Origin: Achromobacter arsenitoxydans SY8
GTDB taxonomy: Bacteria > Pseudomonadota > Gammaproteobacteria > Burkholderiales > Burkholderiaceae_B
DNA: 45,710 bases
NCBI RefSeq assembly: GCF_000236785.1
Contig: NZ_AGUF01000048.1
Location: forward strand, 1 to 45,710
Direction of reading: 5' to 3'
The notes beneath the pieces were generated by a model. It was not told where the DNA came from and searched no databases. It worked only from the letters and a program-made list of their open reading frames with translations. The position numbers were made by a program, and so were the translations under genes. Each line of letters begins with the position of its first letter. Positions within the stretch are counted from its first letter, which is position 1. Positions 15,421 through 26,475 of this stretch are shown here, one piece after another.

Positions 15421-15562
15421 GTGTGATCCCTAAAGGCGCTGAAAGCAATAATTGAGCATATTGTAACGATGCGCCTCCTGCATAGCCTCATTAGGGACGA
15501 ATTCGTCCCCAATAGTCGGGCGAGTCCGGGCGGCGCGGGCTTCACCCCGCCAACATCGGGCG

Positions 15563-15593
15563 AAAAAAAGGACGGCGCCTGGCGGGGCCGTCC
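15563..15593 (-). terminator. Rho-independent terminator downstream of glyA
   Basis: On the minus strand GGACGGC (15593-15587) pairs with GCCGTCC (15576-15570), and a run of seven T follows (15569-15563). It separates glyA from nrdR. Confidence 0.85.
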
Positions 15594-15602
15594 CTGTGGC
15601 GG

Positions 15603-15635
15603 AACCCTGGGCCCGGCATTACCGGGCCCAGGGTT
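15603..15635 (-). repeat. Strong hairpin just after glyA
   Basis: AACCCTGGGCCCGG (15603-15616) and CCGGGCCCAGGGTT (15622-15635) are exact complements around a five-base loop, six bases past the glyA stop. It has no T tract, unlike the terminator that follows 10 bases on. It may stabilise the glyA mRNA 3' end. Confidence 0.75.
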
Positions 15636-15641
15636 GCCTGC

Positions 15642-16892
<1,251 letters not shown>

Positions 16893-17202
16893 GACGGGGG
16901 TTTCCTGAAGCGGTAAGAAAGGAGAAAACTGCGTCGGGTGGGTAAACCCGGAGAATGCTGTGTAGTTTACCCCGTCGCGCGGGATCAATTGCCGCCAAAA
17001 ACGCCAGAACCGGAGCAAATTGCGGCGGACGGGCGCGAAAACCACGCCATCGCCCCGGACGCAGAAACGGCATTCATGGCGACTTGAGAAAGTTTCATGC
17101 AAACCGTCCCCCGGCGGCGCCCGGCATGCAGGGAGAAAATCGCGATCGCCGTGCAAATAAAAAGGGCCGCATGATGCGGCCCTGCGTATAGCCCAGGCGG
17201 CG
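16893..17202. other. glyA leader region and PEBP gene terminator
   Basis: This 310-base gap contains the glyA ribosome binding site and presumably its promoter at the left, and the PEBP gene terminator at the right. I could not assign a convincing -35/-10 pair or a riboswitch fold, and no open frame here looks coding. Confidence 0.5.
17156..17182 (-). terminator. Rho-independent terminator of the PEBP-family gene
   Basis: On the minus strand GGGCCGCA (17182-17175) pairs with TGCGGCCC (17171-17164) around a three-base loop and is followed by TTTTTATTT. Confidence 0.85.
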
Positions 17203-17856
17203 TCAGGCCGACGTGGCGCCGATCTGTTTGGGCGCCAGTGTCGGATTGAGCGTATAGGTGCCCGTGAGCGAAGCCTTGGCGAGCACGTGCTTCTGGATCG
17301 CGCGCAGCGCGTCTTCGCCGGTGAAGGCGCCCTGCAGGTTCAGGCTGGACACGTCCAGCGCGTACAGCGTGAAGATGTAGCGGTGCACCAGCGCATCGTT
17401 CCAGGGCGGGCACGGGCCGTCATAGCCGAAGTATTCGCCGCTCATGTCGTGGTCGCTGGCGAACCACGAGGAGTAGGAGTTGATGCCCTGGCGCGCATCC
17501 ATCGGCGCCAGCGGGCCGCCCTTGCCGCGCGGCGTGATGCCGTTGGAGAACGCGCCTTCGTCGATCTCGCGCAGGTCGGCCGGCAAGTCCACCAGCACCC
17601 AGTGGAAGAAATCCACGCGGGCCAGGTCGGCCGGCACTTCGCGGCCTTCCTGGTTGACGTCGTCAGGGCGCGAAGGCACATCGGGATCGTGGCAGATCAA
17701 GGCGAACGACTGCGTGCCCGCGGGGACGTCGTCCCAGGAAAACTGCGGGTTGAAGTTGTCTGCCAGCGCGACGTGCGATTGCGCGTCGATTTTGCCGAAG
17801 GCGTAGCGTTCGGGAATCGACTCGTGATCGGAAAATGACAAACTCGAAAGTTCCAT
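17203..17856 (-). CDS. YbhB/YbcL family PEBP (Raf kinase inhibitor-like) protein
   Basis: This 217-residue protein belongs to the phosphatidylethanolamine-binding-protein family. Typical stretches are [26 protein letters not shown] near the start of the fold, [12 protein letters not shown], and [25 protein letters not shown] towards the end. The start at 17856 is set by AAAGGAG six bases upstream; an earlier in-frame ATG lies within that leader. There is no signal peptide, so it is cytoplasmic. The bacterial function is not well defined. It stands alone with its own terminator. Confidence 0.92.
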   Translation of the reverse strand: MELSSLSFSDHESIPERYAFGKIDAQSHVALADNFNPQFSWDDVPAGTQSFALICHDPDVPSRPDDVNQEGREVPADLARVDFFHWVLVDLPADLREIDEGAFSNGITPRGKGGPLAPMDARQGINSYSSWFASDHDMSGEYFGYDGPCPPWNDALVHRYIFTLYALDVSSLNLQGAFTGEDALRAIQKHVLAKASLTGTYTLNPTLAPKQIGATSA

Positions 17857-17927
17857 GTCGTGCTCCTTTAAGTGCCGCAAAGGCGCCCTGCCCCTGTCTG
17901 TACCCTCAGCGTATCAAAACTTCGCAA

Positions 17928-19157
17928 TTACGGGTTCAAGTTAACACGCGCGAACTTGCGCTTGCCCACCTGAACGACGTAAGTCCCAGCCGGCAATTGC
18001 AACGATTTGTCTTCCACACGGTCGCCGTTGACGCGCACGCCGCCCTGCTCGACATTGCGCTGCGCTTCCGAGCCGGACGCGACCAGACCGGCTTCGCGCA
18101 GCAGCTTCAGGATGCCGACCGGCGCGCCGCCAATGTTCACTTCGGGCATGTCATCGGGGATGGCGCCGTCGCGGAAACGCGCTTCGAACGCGGCCAGCGC
18201 GTCGTCCGCCGCCTTGGCGGAGTGGAAGCGCGCAATGATTTCCTGGGCCAGCATGACCTTCGCGTCGCGCGGATTGCGGCCGCCGTCGATCTCCTGCCTG
18301 AGCGCGGCGATGTCCTCCAAAGAGCGGAACGACAGCAGCTCGAAGTAACGCCACATCAGCGTGTCGGAAATCGACATCAGCTTGCCGAACATCGAATCGG
18401 GCGACTCCGAAATGCCGATGTAATTGCCCTTGGACTTGGACATCTTCTCTACGCCGTCCGTCCCCACCAGCAGCGGCATCGTCAGGATGCACTGGGGCTC
18501 CTGGCCATACTCCTTTTGCAGTTCGCGCCCGACCAGCAGGTTGAACTTCTGATCGGTGCCCCCCAGCTCCAGATCCGACTTCAGCGCCACCGAGTCGTAG
18601 CCCTGCATCAGCGGATACAGGAATTCATGCACCGAAATGGGGATGCCGCCCTTGAAACGCTTGGTGAAGTCCTCGCGCTCCATCATGCGGGCCACCGTGT
18701 AGCGCGAAGCCAGCTGGATCATGCCGCGCGCGCCCAGGGGATCACACCACTCGGAGTTGTAGCGGATCTCGGTGCGGGCGGGATCCAGCACCAGGCTGGC
18801 CTGCGCGTAATAGGTCTTGGCGTTGGCCTCGATCTGTTCGCGCGTCAGCGGCGGGCGCGTGCTGTTGCGGCCGCTGGGATCGCCGATGGTGGACGTGAAA
18901 TCGCCGATCAGGAAGATGACGTTGTGGCCCAGGTCCTGCAGCTGGCGCATCTTGTTCAGAACCACCGTGTGGCCCAGGTGGATGTCCGGCGCGGTCGGAT
19001 CCAGCCCCAGCTTGATGCGCAGGGGAACGCCCGTGGCGCGGCTCTTGGCCAGCTTGCGGGCGAATTCGGACTCGACCAGGAGCTCGTCGCAGCCGCGCTT
19101 GGCTATACGCAGGTCGGCTTCGACTTCGGGGGTGATGGGGGCTTCGGAGGGTGACAT
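17928..19157 (-). CDS. tyrS: Tyrosyl-tRNA synthetase
   Basis: This 409-residue class I synthetase charges tRNA-Tyr. It shows HLGH (60-63, HIGH motif), the KMSKS signature ([13 protein letters not shown], near 235-245) and a C-terminal S4-like RNA-binding domain (about 345-405, with [15 protein letters not shown]). The length and C-terminus fit the TyrZ-like form common in proteobacteria. It starts at 19157 ([13 protein letters not shown]), divergent from the M23 peptidase gene with 256 bases between. Confidence 0.97.
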   Translation of the reverse strand: MSPSEAPITPEVEADLRIAKRGCDELLVESEFARKLAKSRATGVPLRIKLGLDPTAPDIHLGHTVVLNKMRQLQDLGHNVIFLIGDFTSTIGDPSGRNSTRPPLTREQIEANAKTYYAQASLVLDPARTEIRYNSEWCDPLGARGMIQLASRYTVARMMEREDFTKRFKGGIPISVHEFLYPLMQGYDSVALKSDLELGGTDQKFNLLVGRELQKEYGQEPQCILTMPLLVGTDGVEKMSKSKGNYIGISESPDSMFGKLMSISDTLMWRYFELLSFRSLEDIAALRQEIDGGRNPRDAKVMLAQEIIARFHSAKAADDALAAFEARFRDGAIPDDMPEVNIGGAPVGILKLLREAGLVASGSEAQRNVEQGGVRVNGDRVEDKSLQLPAGTYVVQVGKRKFARVNLNP

Positions 19158-19413
19158 GGCAGGGGGACCAATGCGGCTTCAGCCGACAAAAAGGTGTAAA
19201 AAGTGACGAAAACTATCGAAAATTCTAGCCGAATCAGCTAGGATACCGGCCTAATCATACGCAACTGTCATATGTACGCAGTTGTGATCGCTCTACCACC
19301 CGCTGTTCACAAGATGCGCCCCGCGCCAGCCCTTGCCCCGGAAACGTGGCGCGCGAGGGCCGTTCGTGTCACGCACCCTGCGAGCTCTAGCCACCTGAGA
19401 GGGTATTTTCACG

Positions 19414-20823
19414 ATGACTCGTGGCCTCCACGAACTGGCGAGTAGCATCAAACGCAAAGTTGCTGCCGTATTTGCGCCGGTCGAGCCCAAGCCGCATCGC
19501 TCGGGACTTTTCCGCCGCACTCTCCTCGTCACCGCAATTGGTCTGTTCGCAGGCGCCGCCGCTCTCGGCATGGTGCAGCAACCCGACCGCACCGAACTCC
19601 CCCCCTCGCGCATCATCCAGAGCATTCTGCCGCTGACCGCCGAACAAGTCGAAGTCAGCAGCCCAAGCGCCGCCCCCTACATCAGCGAAACCCGGATCCG
19701 CGCCGGCGATACGCTGTCGGCGGTGCTGCAGCGCCTGGAACTGGACGCGCCGAACCTGCAGTCCTTCCTGACGCACGACGCCAGCGCCCGCAGCATCTAC
19801 AAGCTGTATCCCGGCCGCTCGGTTCAGGCCGCCACGGACGAGCAGGGCAAGCTGATCTGGCTGCGCTACATCCACACCCCCGGCAACGAGAGCGACGGCC
19901 AGGTCGTGACGCGCATGCTGCACGTGGCGCCCGCCGCCGACAGTTACAAAGCCGAGGAAATCACCGAAAGCACCGAGCGCCAGACGCGCGTCGCTGTCGG
20001 CACCATCAAGTCCTCGCTGTTCGGCGCCACCGATGCCGCCGGCATCCCGGATTCGGTCACCATGCAGATGGCCGACATCCTCAGCGCCAAGATCGACTTC
20101 CTGCGCGACCTGCGCCAAGGCGACCAATTCCGCGTGGTCTACGAAGTGCGCTCGCACGACGGCCGCTACGCCGGCGCCGGCCGCGTGCTGGCCCTGGAAT
20201 TCATCAACGGCGGCAAGACCTTCAGCGCCGTCTGGTTCAGCCCCGACGAAAAAAGCGGCTCGTATTACGACTTCGACGGCACCAGCCTGCGCGGCGCGTT
20301 CCTGCGCACCGCCCTGAAGTTCAGCCGCATCAGCTCCACGTTCGGCATGCGCATGCACCCCATCCACAAGACCTGGACGGGCCACAAGGGCGTGGACTAC
20401 GCCGCGCCGTCGGGCACGCCGATCCACTCCACTGCGGACGGCACGGTTGAATTCTCGGGCTGGCAGAACGGCTACGGCAACGTGGTCATCGTCAAGCACC
20501 ACGGCAAGTACTCGACGCTCTACGCGCACCAAAGCCGCATTGCCGAAGGCGTCACCAAGGGCTCGAAGGTCTCGCAAGGCCAGTTGCTGGGCTATGTCGG
20601 CTCCACCGGCTGGGCAACGGGTCCGCACCTGCACTACGAGTTCCGCGTCGACAACCAGCCGATCGACCCCCTGTCGGTCGACCTGCCGGTGGCCCGCGCC
20701 CTGGAGCCCGCGGAAGTGCGCGCGTTCAACCAGGCGGTCGCGCCCTACAAGCAGCAGATTCAATTGCTGACCGAGTTCCAGCAGACGCTGCCCGATGCGC
20801 TGACCAACGTGGCCAGCCGCTGA
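19414..20823 (+). CDS. M23 family murein DD-endopeptidase, membrane-anchored
   Basis: This 469-residue protein has one N-terminal membrane segment (about 34-53), an OapA/LysM-like middle part (about 90-160, with [11 protein letters not shown]) and a C-terminal M23 domain. Zinc ligands are H324 and D328 (HKGVD) and H407 in HLH (405-407). It should cut peptide cross-links in the periplasm during growth, like MepM. The start at 19414 has GAGAGGG about ten bases upstream. It ends at a terminator and is followed by anmK, a conserved pairing that links murein turnover with anhydro-sugar recycling. Confidence 0.93.
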   Translation: MTRGLHELASSIKRKVAAVFAPVEPKPHRSGLFRRTLLVTAIGLFAGAAALGMVQQPDRTELPPSRIIQSILPLTAEQVEVSSPSAAPYISETRIRAGDTLSAVLQRLELDAPNLQSFLTHDASARSIYKLYPGRSVQAATDEQGKLIWLRYIHTPGNESDGQVVTRMLHVAPAADSYKAEEITESTERQTRVAVGTIKSSLFGATDAAGIPDSVTMQMADILSAKIDFLRDLRQGDQFRVVYEVRSHDGRYAGAGRVLALEFINGGKTFSAVWFSPDEKSGSYYDFDGTSLRGAFLRTALKFSRISSTFGMRMHPIHKTWTGHKGVDYAAPSGTPIHSTADGTVEFSGWQNGYGNVVIVKHHGKYSTLYAHQSRIAEGVTKGSKVSQGQLLGYVGSTGWATGPHLHYEFRVDNQPIDPLSVDLPVARALEPAEVRAFNQAVAPYKQQIQLLTEFQQTLPDALTNVASR

Positions 20824-20852
20824 CCGGACTGGCAAAGCTCCCCCTCCATCAA

Positions 20853-20894
20853 GGCGGCCCCGCGCAATATTGTCGCCGGGCCGCCTTTCTTCTT
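20853..20894 (+). terminator. Rho-independent terminator after the M23 peptidase gene
   Basis: GGCGGCCC (20853-20860) pairs with GGGCCGCC (20878-20885), followed by TTTCTTCTT. It lies just upstream of the anmK start, so anmK depends on read-through or its own promoter. Confidence 0.85.
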
Positions 20895-20905
20895 CAGAGG
20901 CGCCT

Positions 20906-22039
20906 GTGAATTCCACCCAAATCGAGCAGCACGGGAGTTCCACGCTCTACATCGGCCTGATGTCGGGCACCAGCGTCGATGGCGTCGATGGCGTGCTGGC
21001 GCGCCTGGTCCACGGCCAGCAGCCGCAGGTGCTGGCCAGCGCCAGCCTGCCCATGCCCGAAAATCTGCGACGCGAACTGCTGGCGCTGAACACCTCTGGC
21101 GCGGACGAGCTTGCGCGCGGCGCGCTGGCGGCCAACGCACTGGCGCGGGAGTATGCGCGCGCTGTGGCGGCGCTGCTCAAGGACGCGGGTGTCGCCACAG
21201 CGGATGTCTGCGCCATCGGGGCGCACGGCCAGACGGTGCGGCACCGGCCGGACAGCGGCTACACGCTGCAACTCAATGCGCCCGCGCTGCTGGCCGAACT
21301 GACCGGCATCGACGTGGTGGCGGACTTCCGCAGCCGCGACGTGGCGGCAGGCGGCCAGGGCGCGCCCCTGGTGCCGCCCTTCCATGCCGCCATCTTCGGC
21401 GCCAGCCAGGGCCGGGCGGTGCTCAACCTGGGCGGCATCGCCAACGTGACGCTGCTGCAGCCCGGACAGCCCGCACGCGGTTTCGACACCGGCCCCGCCA
21501 ACGTTTTCCTGGACGGCTGGTGCCAGCGCCACCTGGGCAAGCCTTATGATGCCGGCGGCCGCTGGGCCGCCACGGGCCAGGTGCTGGCGCCCCTGCTCGA
21601 ACAACTGATCGCCAGCGAGCCCTGGTTCGGCCTGCCTCCGCCCAAATCCACGGGCCGCGACCTGTTCAACATGCAATGGCTGGACAGCCGCCTGGCCGAG
21701 TTCGGCGGCCCCACGCCCGCGCCCCAGGACGTCCAGGCCACCCTGCAGCGGCTGACCGCCAGGACCGTCGCCAACGCGATCGACCGCGCGGCAGCGGGCA
21801 CGCAGGAAGTCTTCGTATGCGGCGGCGGCGCCCGCAACGCCGGACTCATGCAGGAATTGGCATATTGCCTGCAGCGCCCCGTTCACGCCACGGACACGCT
21901 GGGCGTGCCCGCCCAACAAGTCGAAGCGCTGGCCTTCGCGTGGCTGGCGCAGGCTTTCGTCGAACGCAGGCCGGCGGGACTTCCCGCGGTCACTGGCGCG
22001 CGCGGCGCGCGCATTCTGGGCGCGCTGTATCCCGCCTGA
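20906..22039 (+). CDS. anmK: Anhydro-N-acetylmuramic acid kinase
   Basis: This 377-residue kinase phosphorylates and opens 1,6-anhydro-MurNAc released in cell-wall recycling, giving MurNAc-6-phosphate. Family signatures are [35 protein letters not shown] and [12 protein letters not shown] chose the GTG at 20906 because AGAGG lies five bases upstream; an in-frame TTG at 20870 falls in the loop of the preceding terminator. The gene converges with erpA and shares a bidirectional terminator with it. Confidence 0.95.
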   Translation: MNSTQIEQHGSSTLYIGLMSGTSVDGVDGVLARLVHGQQPQVLASASLPMPENLRRELLALNTSGADELARGALAANALAREYARAVAALLKDAGVATADVCAIGAHGQTVRHRPDSGYTLQLNAPALLAELTGIDVVADFRSRDVAAGGQGAPLVPPFHAAIFGASQGRAVLNLGGIANVTLLQPGQPARGFDTGPANVFLDGWCQRHLGKPYDAGGRWAATGQVLAPLLEQLIASEPWFGLPPPKSTGRDLFNMQWLDSRLAEFGGPTPAPQDVQATLQRLTARTVANAIDRAAAGTQEVFVCGGGARNAGLMQELAYCLQRPVHATDTLGVPAQQVEALAFAWLAQAFVERRPAGLPAVTGARGARILGALYPA

Positions 22040-22074
22040 CGCGGCGACGGGCCGCCATGCCCGCGCCCCAATGC

Positions 22075-22107
22075 AAAAAGCCCTTCGGCACGCCGAAGGG
22101 CTTTTTT
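22075..22107. terminator. Bidirectional terminator between anmK and erpA
   Basis: GCCCTTCGGC (22080-22089) pairs with GCCGAAGGGC (22092-22101). It is flanked by AAAAA on the left and TTTTTT on the right, so it works for both converging genes. Confidence 0.92.
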
Positions 22108-22123
22108 CTTTCCTGCCCGGCGT

Positions 22124-22495
22124 TTACACCGAGAACGAGGAACCGCAGCCGCAGGTAGTGCTGGCGTTGGGATTGCGGATGACGAACTGCGCGCCTTCCA
22201 GGTCTTCCTTGTAGTCGATCTCGGCGCCGACCAGGTATTGGAAGCTCATCGGGTCGACCAGCAGTTGCACGCCGTCCTTGTCCAGCACGGTGTCGTCATC
22301 GTTCACGACTTCGTCGAACGTGAAGCCGTACTGGAAGCCGGAACAGCCGCCGCCCTGGACAAACACGCGCAGCTTGAGCTCGGGGTTGCCTTCTTCGGCC
22401 AACAGGTCTTTCACTTTGGCGGCAGCCGAGTCGGTAAACACCAGGGGAACAGGCGGGGGAGCCTGAAGGTCGACGGTTTCGGTCACTGCATTCAT
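22124..22495 (-). CDS. erpA: Iron-sulfur cluster insertion protein ErpA
   Basis: This 123-residue A-type carrier delivers Fe-S clusters to apo-proteins in the cytoplasm. The three conserved Cys are C51 ([11 protein letters not shown]), C115 and C117 ([10 protein letters not shown]). AGGAG seven bases upstream sets the start at 22495. A good promoter lies at 22557-22585. It is encoded alone, convergent with anmK. Confidence 0.97.
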   Translation of the reverse strand: MNAVTETVDLQAPPPVPLVFTDSAAAKVKDLLAEEGNPELKLRVFVQGGGCSGFQYGFTFDEVVNDDDTVLDKDGVQLLVDPMSFQYLVGAEIDYKEDLEGAQFVIRNPNASTTCGCGSSFSV

Positions 22496-22556
22496 GGTTC
22501 ACTCCTGGCCGGTACGGCCATATTTCAGTGAGCGGCCTCGCCGCTCGTATAGCATC

Positions 22557-22585
22557 ACTATAGCTCAGGGCTTGACCAGACTCAA
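22557..22585 (-). promoter_or_regulatory. Putative sigma-70 promoter of erpA
   Basis: On the minus strand TTGAGT (22585-22580) and TATAGT (22562-22557) are separated by 17 bases. The -35 box overlaps the stop codon of the upstream coiled-coil protein gene. This leaves a leader of about 55 bases before erpA. Confidence 0.55.
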
Positions 22586-23328
22586 AGTTCAAGCTTGACA
22601 CTACGCGACGCCCGGACGGTTTCGCCCTCGAGGACGCTGACAGTCACGCTTTCGGGGACAAATCCTTCGGGCACGGACAGCATGCCCTGGCTGCGCTGGT
22701 ATTGATCGAATTGCAGGGCCAGGGACGCCGCGGCAAGGTTGTCGCCCGTGGCGGTGACCGGCCCGGTTTCGGCCTTGACCTGCATGGGGGCAAGGTCTAC
22801 GGTGACCGTTTCGCCCTTGAGGATGCCGGTGGCCTGGAAGCGCAACGCGCCCGCAAACGGCGCGGCCCCATTGCGGCCGCTGCGCATCAGCAGCACCTTG
22901 TAGCGCAGGCCGCCGCCGGCGCGGTCGATCTGCACGCCCCGGATATCCACGGCGCCTTCCGGCCCGGGCGGCAACAGCTGTTCATAGAACGCCAGTTGGT
23001 CGCGCACTCGGCCGATTTCGGCCTGCGCGGCGTGGAGCTGGCTTTCGAGTTCCTGGCGCGCCGAACGCTCGATGACCAGTTCGCCGTCAGCGGTGTCCAG
23101 CTGGCCTTGGGTATAGCGCAACTGGGTGGCCTGCTGGCGCATGGCCTCTTCCTGCGCCTCGGCCTGCTTGGCGCTGATCACGATGGCGTCCTGCGGGCGA
23201 TAGAGTTGGCGCGCATGAAAGAAGCCCGCCGCGCCGCCGACAAGTACGCCCAGCAGCAGGACGGCACACAGCCGCGCAAGACCGCCGTGGGCGGCGCGCG
23301 GCTGAGGCTGGGAGGGATCTGCGGACAT
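22582..23328 (-). CDS. DUF6776-like membrane-anchored coiled-coil protein
   Basis: This 248-residue protein has one N-terminal membrane segment (about 18-37), a coiled coil rich in Gln, Glu and Ala (about 52-122) and a C-terminal beta-rich periplasmic domain ending in RSVKLEL. It resembles the DUF6776 family, known mainly from betaproteobacteria and without an assigned function. The start at 23328 (MSADPSQPQ) gives a short positive-inside N-terminus; no strong ribosome binding site is visible. It lies 43 bases downstream of argC, with a strong hairpin between. A cell-envelope role is inference. Confidence 0.78.
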   Translation of the reverse strand: MSADPSQPQPRAAHGGLARLCAVLLLGVLVGGAAGFFHARQLYRPQDAIVISAKQAEAQEEAMRQQATQLRYTQGQLDTADGELVIERSARQELESQLHAAQAEIGRVRDQLAFYEQLLPPGPEGAVDIRGVQIDRAGGGLRYKVLLMRSGRNGAAPFAGALRFQATGILKGETVTVDLAPMQVKAETGPVTATGDNLAAASLALQFDQYQRSQGMLSVPEGFVPESVTVSVLEGETVRASRSVKLEL

Positions 23329-23341
23329 GTAGAACAAGCGC

Positions 23342-23365
23342 CGCGGCCCGCGCACGCGGGCCGCG
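23342..23365 (-). repeat. GC-rich hairpin between argC and the DUF6776-like gene
   Basis: CGCGGCCCGCG (23342-23352) and CGCGGGCCGCG (23355-23365) are exact complements around a two-base loop. There is no T tract, so it is more likely an mRNA-processing or pausing element than a full terminator. Confidence 0.6.
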
Positions 23366-23371
23366 ATGGCC

Positions 23372-24436
23372 TTAGGGCAGGATGGCGACCTGGTCCAGGC
23401 CGACCGTTTCCGGGACACCGAACATCAGGTTCATGTTTTGCACGGCCTGGCCGGCCGCGCCCTTCACGAGATTGTCCTGGACCACCATGATGATCAACTG
23501 GTCGCCGTTGCCCGGGCGGCTGAGCGCGATGCGCAGGTTATTCGAAGCGCGCACAGACCGGGTTTCAGGCAGGCTGCCGGCGGGCATGACATCCACGAAC
23601 GGCTCATCCGCATAGCGCTGCTCGAACAGCGCCTGGAAGTCGGTATCGCGCGCTTCCGGCAGGATGCGGGCGTAGATGGTGGAGAACATGCCGCGGATCA
23701 TCGGCACCAGATGGGGCACGAAGGTCAGGCCGACCTTGCCGCCCGCGATCTTTTCAAGCTGGGCGACGATTTCGGGGTGGTGGCGATGGCCTGCCACGCC
23801 GTAGGCCTTGAAGTTGTCGGAGGCTTCAGAGAACAGCGATCCGACTTCCGCCTTGCGGCCGGCGCCGGACACGCCCGACTTGCAGTCGGCAATGAGGGTT
23901 TGCGCATCGACCAGCGACTTGCCGCCTTCCAGCAGCGGGGCCAGGCCCAGCAGCACGGTGGTGGGATAGCAGCCGGGATTGCCGATCACGCGCGCCTTGG
24001 AGATGGCTTCGCGGTTCAGTTCGACCAGGCCGTACTGGGATTCGGCCAGGATGTCCGGGCAGGTATGGGGAATCTTGTACCAGCGTTCGAACGTGGGGAT
24101 GTCCTGCAGGCGGAAGTCCGCGGCCAGATCAATCACGCGAGTGCCCGCGGCGATCAGTTCCTGGGCTTGCGCCATGGCGACGCCATGGGGCGTGGCGAAG
24201 AAGACGACGTCGCAATCCGTCAGCGACGCCTTTTCCGGTGCAGAGAAGGCAAGCTTCACACGGCCGCGCAGGTTGGGGTACATGTCGGCGACGGGCAGGC
24301 CGTCTTCCTTGCGGGACGTGATGGCAGTCAATTCCACGTTGGGGTGCTGCGACAGCAAGCGCAGCAGTTCGACGCCGGTGTAACCGGTGCCGCCGACGAT
24401 ACCAACCTTGATGCGGGTGTTCGATGCTTGGGCCAT
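23372..24436 (-). CDS. argC: N-acetyl-gamma-glutamyl-phosphate reductase
   Basis: This 354-residue cytoplasmic enzyme performs the third step of arginine biosynthesis, the NADPH-dependent reduction of N-acetylglutamyl phosphate. It shows the dinucleotide-binding loop [10 protein letters not shown] (12-21), the catalytic Cys at 156 ([10 protein letters not shown]) and the conserved [11 protein letters not shown] stretch. The start at 24436 ([10 protein letters not shown]) fits the family length. It lies downstream of rpsI but beyond its terminator, so it is probably transcribed from its own promoter in the 197-base gap. Confidence 0.97.
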   Translation of the reverse strand: MAQASNTRIKVGIVGGTGYTGVELLRLLSQHPNVELTAITSRKEDGLPVADMYPNLRGRVKLAFSAPEKASLTDCDVVFFATPHGVAMAQAQELIAAGTRVIDLAADFRLQDIPTFERWYKIPHTCPDILAESQYGLVELNREAISKARVIGNPGCYPTTVLLGLAPLLEGGKSLVDAQTLIADCKSGVSGAGRKAEVGSLFSEASDNFKAYGVAGHRHHPEIVAQLEKIAGGKVGLTFVPHLVPMIRGMFSTIYARILPEARDTDFQALFEQRYADEPFVDVMPAGSLPETRSVRASNNLRIALSRPGNGDQLIIMVVQDNLVKGAAGQAVQNMNLMFGVPETVGLDQVAILP

Positions 24437-24599
24437 GATGTGTGCTCTTCGGAGAACGAGTACTGATTGTATCGCTCGGGAAACAGGACATTGCGCCAGC
24501 GTGCCGGAAACGGCACTGCAATATTCCTATGTCCGACCGGGTGGTGGGCGCGGAGTTCCGCGCGGGGCCGGCAACGCCGCGGCATTGCGGCCCATAAAC

Positions 24600-24625
24600 A
24601 AAAAGCCCGCCGAAGCGGGCTTTTT
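24600..24625. terminator. Terminator after rplM-rpsI
   Basis: AGCCCGC (24604-24610) pairs with GCGGGCT (24615-24621) around CGAA, with A and T tracts on either side. It lies 9 bases after the rpsI stop. Confidence 0.9.
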
Positions 24626-24633
24626 GCAGGGCA

Positions 24634-25026
24634 TTAACGCTTGCTGAACTGCTTGCGACGACGCGCCTTGCGGAAGCCGACCTTCTTACGTTCGACTTCA
24701 CGGGCATCGCGCGTGACGAAGCCAGCTTGCGACAGCGAGGGCTTCAGCGTGGCGTCGTAATCAATCAGGGCACGCGTGATGCCGTGACGGATTGCGCCGG
24801 CCTGGCCGGTTTCGCCGCCGCCGTGCACGTTGACCTTGATGTCGAACGATTCCAGGTGGCCGGTCAGTTCCAGCGGCTGGCGCACGACCATACGGCCGGT
24901 TTCACGAGCGAAGAACTCGTCGACGGGCTTGCCGTTGACGACGATCTTACCCGTGCCCTTTTTGATGAAAACGCGAGCCACCGAAGTTTTGCGACGGCCG
25001 GTTCCGTAATTCCAGTTACCGATCAT
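24634..25026 (-). CDS. rpsI: 30S ribosomal protein S9
   Basis: This 130-residue ribosomal protein shows [14 protein letters not shown] near the start, [19 protein letters not shown] in the middle and the highly basic C-terminus ending [11 protein letters not shown], which reaches the P-site tRNA in the ribosome. It lies nine bases after rplM, with which it forms the usual two-gene operon, and is followed by a clear terminator. Confidence 0.98.
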   Translation of the reverse strand: MIGNWNYGTGRRKTSVARVFIKKGTGKIVVNGKPVDEFFARETGRMVVRQPLELTGHLESFDIKVNVHGGGETGQAGAIRHGITRALIDYDATLKPSLSQAGFVTRDAREVERKKVGFRKARRRKQFSKR

Positions 25027-25035
25027 GGCGTTTCC

Positions 25036-25464
25036 TTAGATATCCAGCGTCTTGGGCTGCTGGGCGGTGTGCGGGTGCTCGGCACCGGCATAGACCTTCA
25101 GCTTCTTGATCATGGCGTAGCCCAGAGGACCCTTGGGCAGCATGCCCTTGACGGCCTTCTGAATGGCACGGCCGGGAAAACGCTCTTGCATTTTCTCGAA
25201 GTTCGTTTCACGGATACCGCCCGGGTACGTCGTGTGGCGGAAGTACTTCTTGTCCTTCGCCTTGGCGCCGGTAACAACGATATCGGACGCGTTGATGATG
25301 ACGATGTAGTCACCGGTATCAACGTGAGGCGTGAATTCAGGTTTGTGCTTGCCACGCAGACGACGTGCGACTTCGCTGGCCACACGACCGAGGACTTTGC
25401 CCTTGGCGTCGATCACAAACCAGTCACGCTGGACTTCATGCGGCTTGGCCACAAAGGTCTTCAT
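25036..25464 (-). CDS. rplM: 50S ribosomal protein L13
   Basis: This 142-residue ribosomal protein shows the L13 signatures [35 protein letters not shown] and [13 protein letters not shown]. It is the first gene of the rplM-rpsI operon. In relatives the operon can be regulated by L13 itself through its leader; no such structure can be proved here, but a -10-like TAGAAT lies about 180 bases upstream. Confidence 0.98.
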   Translation of the reverse strand: MKTFVAKPHEVQRDWFVIDAKGKVLGRVASEVARRLRGKHKPEFTPHVDTGDYIVIINASDIVVTGAKAKDKKYFRHTTYPGGIRETNFEKMQERFPGRAIQKAVKGMLPKGPLGYAMIKKLKVYAGAEHPHTAQQPKTLDI

Positions 25465-25764
25465 GATGGTTCCTAAGAATAAAAATTTGCTCTGGCCGGA
25501 ACATCCCTGCCAGCGTTTTTTCCCAGACTAGGCCCGAACTCCAGGCGGTTCTTTCAAACAAACCCAGAATTTTCAAGCCCTTATCGACCCCCGCCTAAGC
25601 GTTATGAATCCGCCCGTGCAAAGATCAAAATGAGGGAAAGCCTGAAATTCTAACACGATTGCTCAAAAAATGGGCAAGCGGCAAGAATCCAGGCAGTTCG
25701 CACCCGCCACGCAAGGGCGGCGGTTGCGGACATTCAACCGGGGACGCATAGCGCCCCTGCCCTG
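25465..25764 (-). promoter_or_regulatory. rplM-rpsI leader and promoter region
   Basis: This 300-base stretch has no gene. On the minus strand TAGAAT (25652-25647) is a good -10 box, with TTGCCC (25677-25672) as a weak -35 at a 19-base spacing, after a T-rich stretch. The implied leader of about 175 bases is long enough for ribosomal-protein feedback. livF ends at the left edge without a clear T-tract terminator. Confidence 0.45.
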
Positions 25765-26475
25765 TCAGGCGCCCAGGTAGGCTTCCAGGACGCGCGGATG
25801 GCCCAGCAGTTCGCGGCCGGAGCCAGTCAGCGCCATGGCGCCGTTTTCCAGCACGTAGCCGTGCTGCGCGATCTTCAACGCCTGGCGGACGTTCTGCTCC
25901 ACCAGGAACAGCGTGAGGCCGTCAGCGTTGATGGCGCGCAGCGAGCGGAAGATTTCCTGCACCACGATAGGCGCCAGGCCCATCGACGGTTCGTCCAGCA
26001 GCAGCAAGCGCGGCTTGGCCATCAGGGCGCGGCCGATGGCCAGCATCTGCTGTTCGCCGCCGGACAGGTTGCCGGCCATGCCGTTGATCCGCTCTTTCAG
26101 GCGCGGGAACAGGTTGAACACGTATTCCAGATCGGAGCCGACGTTCTTGAGGCCGCGGCGGTAGGCGCCCAGTTCCAGGTTTTCCAGCACCGTCATGGTG
26201 GTGAGGATGGCCCGGCCTTCGGGCACCTGCACGATGCCGCGCGAGACGAGCTGGTTCGGCGCCAGGTTGGTGACGTCTTCGCCTTCGAAGAGGATGCGGC
26301 CGCGCGCCTTGGGCAGCAGGCCCGACAGGGCCAGCAGCGTGGTCGACTTGCCGGCGCCGTTGGCGCCGACCAGGGCGGTGATTTCTTTGGCGTTCAGGTC
26401 CAGGTCGATGCCGCGCACGGCTTCGATGTGGCCGTAGTTGACCTCGAGTCCGCGGACTTCCAGCATGGCGCTCAT
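25765..26475 (-). CDS. livF: Branched-chain amino acid type ABC transporter ATP-binding protein LivF
   Basis: This 236-residue ATPase has Walker A GANGAGKST (37-45), the signature LSGGEQQ and Walker B LLLDEPS, and the LivF hallmark VPEGRAIL. With LivG it powers import of a branched-chain amino acid or a related amide. Its ATG at 26475 overlaps the livG stop by four bases (ATGA). It is the last gene of the operon. Confidence 0.95.
   Translation of the reverse strand: MSAMLEVRGLEVNYGHIEAVRGIDLDLNAKEITALVGANGAGKSTTLLALSGLLPKARGRILFEGEDVTNLAPNQLVSRGIVQVPEGRAILTTMTVLENLELGAYRRGLKNVGSDLEYVFNLFPRLKERINGMAGNLSGGEQQMLAIGRALMAKPRLLLLDEPSMGLAPIVVQEIFRSLRAINADGLTLFLVEQNVRQALKIAQHGYVLENGAMALTGSGRELLGHPRVLEAYLGA

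Noticed and set aside
16893-17202. Possible riboswitch in the glyA leader
   Set aside because: I could not find a conserved riboswitch core or convincing alternative stems.
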